From the NCBI GenBank assembly GCA_001630475.1, contig KV419412.1, forward strand, positions 146,867-210,866: DNA of 64,000 nucleotides, written 5' to 3'. The stretch is from Sistotremastrum niveocremeum HHB9708 (Eukaryota; Basidiomycota; Agaricomycetes; Sistotremastrales; Sistotremastraceae). Below, piece by piece: positions 55,179 to 64,000 of this stretch. Made by a program: the position numbers and the translations under genes. Under the pieces are notes generated by a model, which did not search any database, had not been told where the DNA came from, and saw only the letters and a program-made list of their open reading frames with translations. Positions within the stretch are counted from its first letter, which is position 1. Each line of letters begins with the position of its first letter.

Positions 55179-56393
55179 GGAGGGTCAACGAGAAGGATAT
55201 ATGTAAACGATCTGGTGATCTTCTTGCAAGTGGGTGAATATCATAGAGACTTGTAGATGACGGGACGTGGCAGCGGTCTTCCATGCAATGCGTCAGCGTC
55301 TGGTCTTTGTTTATCGTGAATTGAAGTCGTGCGAAAGTGAACACACATTTTGATGAACATGCGTTTTCTCCGAAGGCATAGCTCATGACGAACGGGCTAC
55401 ACGTCACCCTACCGGCCTGTGCTGAAGTGAACGACATTTCTCGGACACCTCCGATGTTCCTGATGGAGTGACGACTCGGACCCTGCGATTTTGCCCGGCC
55501 TACAAAGTCGGATAGTGACAATATTTTGTTTCCATTTCACCTGTCAACCCGACTCGGGCGATGAACATCATAGGACGTGATAATTAGGCGAGCTTGCCTG
55601 GTCGTATGATTTTTGTCTCATCCTCAACTCTCCAGCTGCATGTCGACCTCGGAACAATATTATGGGCAGGAAAGGCCGGAATCTAAATGTAGATTAGTTC
55701 AAGTTAACAGATGACCAGATCTCGGTAATCCGGTGACTCATCCGTTCCTTATCGGTTACGCCGCATCGTCAAGATTTGGTGCTACCGGAAAATCCGAGCT
55801 TATCATAGCTTGCATTTTCGGATACTAAATCGAGATTGACTGATGTTGGAAGAGACTCACTAGCTATAGTGTGCAACGTGATACTGAAATCCTATTGGGT
55901 GGATTGACTTAAGCATGGGTTATGCAAACGGTTTACGAGACCGATCGCGTAATTGTTCCTTATTCTTCGAAATATGTGTCGTACAGCGAGCGTCTGATGT
56001 GCGGTTATCAGACCTCGTTGCGTCTGAAAATTTCGGTGCCTCTAATTTTAAGGGGCTCAAACAATTATCCATGGCTCACCATGCGCACTAGCAGATCTAG
56101 ACCAGTTTCTGTTGAAGCATTTTCAGTATCTTTCTTTCCCGAGACCTCGAGGAAGCATTCATCTTCAAGTTCAAGATAAAAAGTAAGAAGAGTGAACGTT
56201 CAAAGGTTGTCATCGTCATTACGAAGTATTATTAAGCTTCTTGCAAGAAAGGGTTCCGTTGCTCAGCGGAAGCCATGGAACCAAACATTGCCAAATATAC
56301 TCGGATAAACGGCCGCCATGTCCTGCAGACCTTCAAAAACCCCAATCAGCTCCTCGGGCATCCCGCACCTTAGTCCACCGCAAAGCATTGGGC
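55179..56393. other. Gene-free stretch of 1.2 kb
   Basis: Promoter region between the small membrane protein gene and the MFS gene. Only short frames without coding signal are present. Confidence 0.5.
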
Positions 56394-58639
56394 ATGTCTG
56401 CTGCAGACAAAATTCCGAGCTCGAGACCATCAATGGATGAGAGTTTAACTGAGACTCGGACACCAACTATCAAGGATGTGGCAATTGACGTGGAGAAGCG
56501 CGATTTAGAGACTCCTGAAGTACGCGCTCTTTCAGAACTTATCTGGCACACTGTTGATCGTTTTTAATTACAGCATGTCCAGCCTAAAAGGAGTACGTTG
56601 AGATCGGTTCTTTTGGTGGCAACATGCACTCTGGCCATGTTGATCAACGTATGAAAAATTTCCTGAACTGTTTGGCTCAACTGGAACTGACTCGGCGTAG
56701 ATTTCGGCTGGTACATCAGCCAGTATTGCTCTCCCAACCATCGGCGCCGCATTCGGCACGAGCCAAGACGACCTCCAATGGTTTGTCAGTGCTTTTTCTT
56801 TGTCGGGAGTGAGTGCCGCCTATCCACGCGTTTTAAAAGACAAACTGATCATTTGGTGCCACAGGGATGTTTCCTGATCCTCTTTGGGCGACTGGCGGAT
56901 CTGCATGGGCGAAAGAAAGCTTTCCTTATTGGCTCAGCATGGTTGTGCATATTTTCCATTGCCTGCGGATTTGCTCAAAACACGATCGCCCTCGCCATCC
57001 TTCGTGCGCTTCAGGGCATGGGTCCTGCCGCGACTATCCCTGCATCTGTATGTCAATCACCGAATCCCCAACCTCAAGAAATACTCACTTTGCATAGCTC
57101 GGTATACTCGCCCATGCTTTCCCTCCTTCAAAAGCGCGCAGTATCGCTTTTGCGACATTCTCAGCCGGTGCACCTATGGGTGGTGCTATTGGCTTCGTGT
57201 TTGGAGGTATCCTGACTCAATTCGCAACGTAAGCCTTCTCTCCAAGCCTTCGCTACCAGAAGACTGACCGTACTCCTTCCAGATGGCGCGCTATCTTTTG
57301 GTTTATGGCAGGACTTTGTGCGATAAGCTTCACGATCGCTCTTTTCGTGATGGATGCCGATGTTCCAAGTACCGAAAAAGATCGCCGCGTGGATTGGTTG
57401 GGCGCCTTTCTGGTAACCGCCGGTCTCGCTCTCCTCATCTTCGTCCTTGGACAAGGCGAACTCGCACCCGATGGCTGGAAGACTGGCTGTGAGTACTTGA
57501 AATTACTTCTATCTCTTAGTGTCAGGTCTGATCTCCTCCGATCAGACATCATCGGTCTGCTTATTACTTCAGTCGTCTTCCTGGCGGCCTTCATCGCATG
57601 GGAGAAATACCTTCAAGATCATACTGAATTCCCTCCTCTGATGCCGCTCACCATCTGGACCCGCGGCCACGGTAAATTCGCCGTCATGCAGCTCATCGCA
57701 TTCTTCGAATGGAGCGGGTTCTTGAGTTGGGCCTTTTGGGCTACAATCTACTATCAAAGCTACCGAGAGTTCACACCAATGCTCACCGTCGTCCGATTCT
57801 TACCTATGACCGTCACCGGCATCTTATGTAACGTCGCTGTGGCACTCGTCATCGGACGGCTGCCCGTTCATTACCTCGTCGGTACGTTCAACCGCACATC
57901 CGGTCCCTCCACTATATCATTATCTAATATCACATCTTCTAGCGATCGGCTGTACGTTGACTGCTATCGCTCCTCTCCTCTTTGCGATAATCAACAATTC
58001 GGCGCCGTATTGGGCATTCGGATTCCCAGCTGCTATCGTCGCCGTCTTCGGTGCGGATTTCGTATTTGCCTCCGGAACAATATTCGTCGCGAAAGTCGCA
58101 TTGCCACATGAACAATCTCTCGCTGGAGCATTGTTCAATACTCTCACGCAATTGGGTACTGCGTTCGGCCTAGCTGTATCGACGATTGTGCATGATAAAG
58201 TCGTCAAGAGTAATGCTGTGAAGGAGGGATTCAATGTTGCTCCTGATGGGAGTGGTGCGCCGAAGGAGGCTCAGATGATGGGGTATAGAGCTGCTCAATG
58301 GACGGCTTTTGCATTCCCCATTCTAGGTGAGCTGATTATATGAATCCGTGTATTGTCGAGATGGACTGATGGGGTGCTACAGCTGCGCTTATGGGGGTTA
58401 TATTCTTGAGAGGCGTTGGAATCGTTGGACATTCTATGGGAGGTGGACATGAACCTGAGACGAATGAGAATGAGAAGAAGGTTCGGGATGAAGATAAAGA
58501 TGACGGAGAGGCGTCAGCTCCGCAAACCCATCTTGGCTCTATCCCGAGCCAGAGCCCGAATACTATTCATCACAATCCCCAAGAATCAGTCATGGATGAG
58601 AAGACCCGGGAAGAGCCATCATCATTATCGCCAGCATGA
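56394..58639 (+). CDS. MFS transporter, DHA2 (14-TMS drug:H+ antiporter) type
   Basis: Nine exons: 56394-56519, 56574-56648, 56701-56808, 56865-57047, 57098-57228, 57283-57488, 57546-57881, 57943-58326, 58383-58639; 601 residues. After a 50-residue cytosolic N-terminus come membrane helices with signature motifs: LQWFVSAFSLSGGCFLILFG, motif A GRLADLHGRKKAFLIG, ALQGMGPAATIPAS, and motif C SAGAPMGGAIGFVFGGIL. A second half with six to eight helices follows (WRAIFWFMAGLCAISFTIAL, IIGLLITSVVFLAAFIAWEK, PAAIVAVFGADFVFASGTIF). The tail is charged and probably cytosolic. The number of helices and the motif set fit plasma-membrane or vacuolar exporters of drugs and toxic metabolites. The start MSAADK was preferred to an upstream in-frame ATG at 56241 because the extra segment looks untranslated. 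Confidence 0.9.
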
Positions 58640-60896
58640 AAATCATCCCACGCACAATGCACCACTGATAATTTATTATATACATACTTGTGAGTTTCAC
58701 TTATCGTGACGTGTACTAGTACTGAATGTGTCGCCTAGATAATGATTCTGATTGCGCTTACGCTTATGGATTACGACCTAGACTTATAGACCTGGAAGGT
58801 GGACAATCACTCTCCCGTCTTCCACAACTCAATGCAAATCCGAAATCCACCTCATCGCATTCTATTCATCCGCATAGCCCCCAAATCCTTTCCCCGAATT
58901 CACCGAATCCATCCGACCTCGATCGTTTGGTCATCCCATCCCTCAAAAGCGCCAGTCCAGTCCAGTCCAGCCATTCGATCATCCACAAATCCTGATAACA
59001 ATTACAATTACAATACTACCAACAATAACCGAGCCGTCGATCATCGATGCTGACGTTCCTGACGAGATGGATAATCTTGGTGGATATCATCCCATATTGG
59101 ATGATATCTTTCCCTATCTCTCCCTTTCCTTGGCTTTGATTCCCTCCCTTTCATTTTGGATGGGAAATGAAGCGCTTCTAGTGTTCCTAAACTCCGAGTC
59201 CAAGTCCGTGGAGCTATCGGAGAGTACTCCATCCTCCATCCACGCTCAACCTCGTCACCGCGATTGGTATACTCCATCTATATACGTACTCAGTGGACTT
59301 GGAGCTTGGCTGGCTTCTGCTTCCGCGACTGCGACCTACGTTCCTCTTGTATCGATATCGATATGGATGTCGATATCGGTTCTGCTTACACTATTCTTAT
59401 CACGATATCTCCTTCGTTCGGCACTCAATACTCAATACGATCACTTTTAATTTCGGCATGAGAAGAACTCTGAGATATTCGGAACGAAAAGAGAAATTGG
59501 ATTCTCAAGATCATACGTATGCGTATCATATCGTATCATACGTTACGCGGCGTACAGGACCATATGCCATGGACCCATGGATCAGCCATCGATTGGATGA
59601 TTACGAGTGATGATTTACGACTGTCAATGTGATCCGATTGTGCCGGGTTTGGGAGGATGCTAAGCGGGAGTGACTGGGAGGGCTGAGGGCATGCAACCAG
59701 TTACCAGCTGTCCTTGCGGTCGATTTCTTAACGACCATCGAGAGTACTGGTGACGCGGAGCACGCCTATCTCATTGATCTAGATCAGTGTTGATCTCGAA
59801 TCGTGATTCGCGCTATGTCTATGAGCCTGCCCTTGGACTCTAGTCTTTGGGTTTCCCCAGGTTTGCTATGAGACTTCTTCTTCGACGCTTTCGATTCTCG
59901 ATTCTCGAGGGGAGAATGTGAGATCCATCCGAGTGATTCGGATTGAGAAGAAGATGTTGATGAGGCTCATAGAAGCTGCTATGGGATTCTTTCGTTTGTT
60001 TGGATCTATCTATCGATGTATCTTGCCAGCAGATGAATCCGAACTCTACGCCCACGTCCACGTCGTCGTCTCTTCTCTCGCCCACGTCCACGTCCTGGTC
60101 TCGTCTTCGCCTCGTCTCGCATATGGCTCGCCTATGTCTGTGCCATGGGTCCACGGAGCATGCCATCTCGTGCTATCGGGTCGATGAAACGCTTCCGCTT
60201 CTTTCTCTACGTGGAATGGCGTCGACCCTTTACTTGGGAACATCAACTACGTACTAGCAAGGGTATCAGGTATCATCGGACCGAAGAGGTGGATGACTAG
60301 ATCAGGTCGAGAAGTGTTCCTGAAATTTCGCCGTAGCTCCTTGGACTAGGCTTTGGAGAACTAGTTTTGGAGTGGTAGAATTGGAAGTGATCTGGAGTCG
60401 TGAAGGGGGGAAGGGAAGGTTATCGTTTGGTTTTGTCCGAGATCTCAGGTGTTTTCATTTAGGTCGGTGGATTACCAAAGGTGGATATGGGATATGAACC
60501 GAAAGGAGATTTTTGTTTTTTGGGATAATGTGATTGGATGAATTGATAAAATGGATGGGAAATGGTTTTCGGAAATGAGTTGATGATGGCCATGGTGCCC
60601 TGTGCCCGCGATTGCTGATCCGTTGTTTGGTGATATGAAATGTAATGAGTGTACAAATACAAATAGAAAGTGGATATCTACTTTAGCTCCAGTTCCTAGT
60701 CTTGATTTGCTTATTCGACCGGACGACTCGAATTGTCAGCGACGTCGTATATAAGAGCAGCGAATATTCTGGAGTAGCTCTGCTCTGACTCGCCCACCCA
60801 AATCGCAATCCAAATCCGCAGCCTTGATAGCTGCCTCGTGTTGTCCCGAGTCTGTACAGCCTCAGAGTTCTCCGCATATCAAAAAGGCTGGAATCC
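58640..60896. other. Gene-free stretch of 2.26 kb
   Basis: Only unsupported frames occur, for example 59067-59450. Simple patterns are present: a CCAGT tandem near 58943-58970, TATCGATATCGATATGGATGTCGATATCGG near 59349-59378, and two copies of CGCCCACGTCCACGTC near 60049 and 60080. No gene is supported. Confidence 0.45.
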
Positions 60897-62578
60897 ATGT
60901 TCAGTCTTCGCCCTCACGCCTGCCTGCCCGTAGCCTCATTGACCACTCCCCTCGGCTCCGGCTCTGGTACATGTAAACGCTCATCATTACGCTGCCCATT
61001 AACAGCTGAAACGTCCACCGTCTCCCCTTCGCGTCCGCATCCGCGTTCGACTCGTCCTCTCTTTGGTCTTGGTCTTCCAGGTGATGCCAATTGGCAAAGC
61101 TTTCTCTCAATAACTTCTTCTTCTTCTTCTTCTTGCGCTGCAACCCCATCTGCCAGGCCAGGTCCAGGTTCATCCACTACCACTACCACTAGCACAGGTT
61201 TAGGTTCAGGTCACCTCTCGTCGAAGCGAATGTCCACTACGACGATTACCGCTACTACCACTACTACCATCCCCACGTCCACGTCAGCCAGCGCCATGTC
61301 CGTGACAAGCACTGTCCCGACCTCCTCTATCATCCACCTGAACTTCAACGCCCCAACCCACAAGCGTAAACGCTCCGCATACGAGTGCGCCGAGAGCGTA
61401 TTCGTACCCGATGAAGACGATCGATTGATTCTGCCTGCTTCCAAGCGCTGCAAAGCAGAAATCGTATCTTTCGTCGAAGCCATCCCCATCCCCACCTCTA
61501 TCGCTCGCGCATCGCCATCCATCGCCATCTCCATCCCTACATCGTCGACGCGCAGCACGAGATCATCCACGTCACCTACTTCACCTACTTCCCGCCCCTC
61601 CATCACCATTCCCTACGTCTCGAAACCTGTCCAGCTCAGCTCGTTGATCGTTCCTGGGCAATCTCCATCTCCTTCCCAAGTTTCAGCTCGCTCGAATTAT
61701 TCTCGCGCTTCTACTCCTCCCCCGTCGTCTCCTGAAGACGATAAAGAGATGCAGTCCGCGACTGCTCCCTCAAGTCCTATATCTATATCCCCTAAACCGA
61801 CCCTGCGCGTCGACTGTACATATCCTCGAGAGGAGTACAGCTTCGTTTCGTCAAAAGTACGCTTTTACGATGATCGTCGAAAGATCGCTGATGATTGATT
61901 TTTGTCATTGTAGCCTTATCGCTTCACATCGCCCTTATCCCCTAATCCTGCGCAGCGCTGCAGACCCTCTTCCTCCTCTTCCTCCGCATCATCTTCATCA
62001 TCTTCGTCATCACGCCATAAATCCAAGTCAAGTCGTAGTAGACATTCAAAAAGTCTCTCCTTGCTCCGATGGACCCTCCACCGCAACCACGCTCTCCTGT
62101 TCGTCCTCCCTCTCCTCCCTCTCTCCACCATACTCACACTGACCTATATGATAACAGCGTACAAACCCGCTTCCCAGAACTCATCTCCTCCCAATCCTCC
62201 CGCTCGGACCGAGACCGATCCTCCTCCTCTTCTTCATCGTCGAGGAGTCGCAGAGACCGTGAACGCGAGCGGGAACGGGACGATGATGAAGATGATGAAG
62301 ATGATGAGTTCGACGATGGAGAAGAGGATGAAGATCTTGATGATTTCGATATCGATATTGACGATGACGAACTCGATCTTGATAGTGACGCTGACAGTTC
62401 CACTGTTGGCATGAATGAGAAGGAGAAGGAGGAATTTTCGGCTGTGCCGTCTATGCCTCTGCCTTCGTCTTCGTTGAGAGAGAAAGAGTCGTCAGCTTCG
62501 TCGTTGAAGGAGGGATCGAGACATTCGTATCCTCGTATGCCGTTACAGCCTCTCAATATCATGATGTCCGCCTGCTGA
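60897..62578 (+). CDS. Ser/Thr-rich protein with Arg/Asp-rich tail, unknown function
   Basis: Three exons (60897-61856, 61914-62098, 62158-62578) give 521 residues. The start is MFSLRPHACLPVASLTTPLG. Exon 1 is Ser/Thr/Pro-rich with one basic, possibly folded segment (NAPTHKRKRSAYECAESVF, then LILPASKRCKAE). Exon 2 codes a Ser run and an Arg/Ser-rich piece (RHKSKSSRSRHSKS). Exon 3 codes RSRRDRERERERDDDEDDED, a long acidic run and a Ser-rich end. The second intron uses donor GTTCGT, which is unusual, but it has a pyrimidine-rich body, a CTGAC branch site and an ACAG acceptor, and it alone keeps the acidic frame. A separate small gene starting at 62069 is the alternative. Nuclear location is a guess from the basic patches. 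Confidence 0.65.
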
Positions 62579-63973
62579 GCGGGTTTCACCTTCCCTTCTC
62601 TTTCATGGCACTCCGTCGATCATTGATGTCGAGTGCGGAACGAGAAGACGACATCTTCAGCTGCAGCTGCATATGCATCAGGACCTGGGATCCCTCCGCC
62701 TCTTCCTCACCAATTTACATCAACCTACATCACATCACTTCAAATATCGATTCCTTGTCTTTTGGGCACCGCGCGCCGCTGCTGTCTTTACTCAACCCAC
62801 TTTTGCATCAACCATTAACTTATCTTCATTCATTGTATCATATTGTATCACGTATCAAACAAACCCGCCAGCCGGGCCTAGAATGGTACGTCGCTCCCCT
62901 CCCTTCCTCCAACCAATTATTAATATTGATATGGGTGTAGGTTTATCATTCAGGACGACGGAATATATTTTGAGCGAGTCTCCCGGCACTGGCACCTCAC
63001 TGCATTCACCAAATTCATATGTATCAATCATATGTATCACTCATTCACTCATTCCTTCCTTCATTGTATTCTTCCCCTTCCGCTTTTGGTCGGATTTGTA
63101 TCCTTTTGTCCTTCCGAGCCTGTCGATTCTGGACTCTTTCTTTCTTTCTCCCTCATCATTTTTTCGCGCGGACGATTTTTATTACCTTTCTTTCTTCTTT
63201 TCTGTCGCTCTCGGGGTTTTGTTACTTGCTTTCCTTCGCTTCGCTTTGCTTTCGAGGGCTTTAGGGCTCTCTTCTCAACCCCTACACCTCCGCTTCCTCT
63301 TCCTCTTCACCTTTTCGCCCTCCCTCTCAGACCCGGACTCGGACTCGAACCAGACCACTCCACTCTTTCTCGGGCCCTCCTACCATCGGTTAGGATGCGT
63401 CCTTTCGGTCTGGCAGTCCGGTCTAGCTCGGTTGGGTTGGCGGCTTTTACTTTGTAGTAATCTGGCTGCTTGCAGCTCCTTTCTTTCTCGCATCGCATCT
63501 CCGATTTTCGCTCTCTCTTTACTCTGTTGAAGTCGATCACCGGTCCCCTGCCAGTTGGGACGTGGAGATCCTTCGACTTGAGAGTTATCGGGTAAATGTT
63601 GTTGTTGTTGCTGTATAAACTGCTTGCGGTTTTCTTGGTTTTTGTTGCAAAATATAATGGGGTGGGGGTTGTATACTGTTGATGCTTTCGATTGAGATGA
63701 GTACCTGAACGCAGGATTGAGATGGAGAGAAATAATAATAAAAATAATAAAAATAAGATATTCGTCCAATCGAAAGTCGCCGATTTACGGAACGACATGT
63801 GATTTCAACTCCGCTCCCTCCCGCGGACTCAACTCGGCTTTAGCTCGACCCCCCTAAGCACAAGCACGAGCTTAACCTCGCCGTCGCCGTCGCTGCCTCA
63901 GACGACCCAGCTCACCATCATTCTCAAACTCGGATTGGACTTGGAGAGTGACGAAGAGGATTGAGGATTAAGC
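62579..63973. other. Pyrimidine-rich non-coding stretch
   Basis: Strongly T/C-biased at about 63040-63350 (runs such as TCTTTCTTTCTCCC), producing long but unconvincing hydrophobic frames on both strands. An AATAATAAAAATAATAAAAAT tract lies near 63730-63755. Confidence 0.5.
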
Positions 63974-64000
63974 ATGGCATCCAATCTCCTACGTAATCAA
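63974..64000 (+). CDS. Possible start of a gene cut by the window end
   Basis: ATG at 63974 opens a frame MASNLLRNQ that is still open at the last base. Too short to judge; noted because it lies after a long 5' non-coding tract. Confidence 0.15.

Noticed and set aside
59067-59450. 127-codon plus-strand frame with hydrophobic stretches
   Set aside because: It overlaps simple GATATC/GATATG repeats and two other open frames; no start context or homology that I recognise.
60049-60096. Two CGCCCACGTCCACGTC copies as a CRISPR-like or regulatory array
   Set aside because: Only two copies with a 15-bp spacer, in a eukaryotic GTC-rich tract; simple-sequence slippage is enough to explain them.
62673-63530. 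Long plus-strand open frame of 285 codons rich in Phe, Leu and Ser
   Set aside because: It follows a T/C-biased tract; composition explains the hydrophobic residues, there is no domain signal, and competing open frames overlap it on both strands.
63307-63798. Minus-strand frame of 163 codons with an apparent membrane segment
   Set aside because: The hydrophobic run comes from an AATAATAAA simple repeat; the rest has no coding character.

Overview
The window reads as nuclear DNA of a filamentous basidiomycete, most likely an agaricomycete. Genes are split by many 48-80 bp introns with GTRNGT donors and CTRAC-type branch sites. The families present fit that group: multi-copy P450s, a long-type unspecific peroxygenase, a GPI-type chitin deacetylase, an F-box-like protein and an MLKL-like cell-death protein. 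The coding sequences were rebuilt by eye from splice sites. For the multi-exon genes with listed exons, exon lengths sum to a multiple of three and reading frames join cleanly.

Layout. Bases 1-3422 hold a minus-strand tyrosine-recombinase (DIRS/Ngaro-like) retrotransposon fossil cut by the window edge. Bases 3796-13813 are a P450 cluster: three close paralogues of one family (two on +, one on -) with a fourth P450 of a different family inside. At 14159-16860 lies an MLKL-like protein (helical N-terminus plus degenerate kinase domain). Bases 16861-31372 are gene-poor. They hold low-complexity Ser/Thr-rich and acidic proteins of unknown role, a C2H2 zinc-finger protein, a possible 33-residue Cys-rich peptide gene and two clusters of GATATC hexamers. 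Bases 32269-34005 carry the chitin deacetylase.

Bases 34910-40843 hold two RNase H1 paralogues on either side of a DUF4112 gene; one RNase H1 has a 291-bp tandem duplication in its tail. Then follow a BTB/POZ gene with an apparent one-base frameshift, an F-box-like gene, a fourth copy of the clustered P450 family (43840-45959), an auxin-efflux-carrier-type transporter (46926-48390), a 3.2-kb stretch without convincing genes, and a secreted peroxygenase (51572-53046). A roughly 680-bp MITE-like element lies at 53496-54177, followed by two small unknown genes and a DHA2-type MFS exporter (56394-58639). The end of the window has one more acidic/Ser-rich gene (60897-62578) and pyrimidine-rich non-coding DNA.

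How they may work together (inference): five P450s, a peroxygenase and a drug-type exporter make this rich in oxidation and detoxification functions, but the genes are interspersed with housekeeping-type ones and show no polyketide, peptide or terpene synthase, so it is not a classical biosynthetic cluster. The two observations most worth following are the MLKL-like pseudokinase and the RNase H1 pair with a repeated, intron-bearing tail module.
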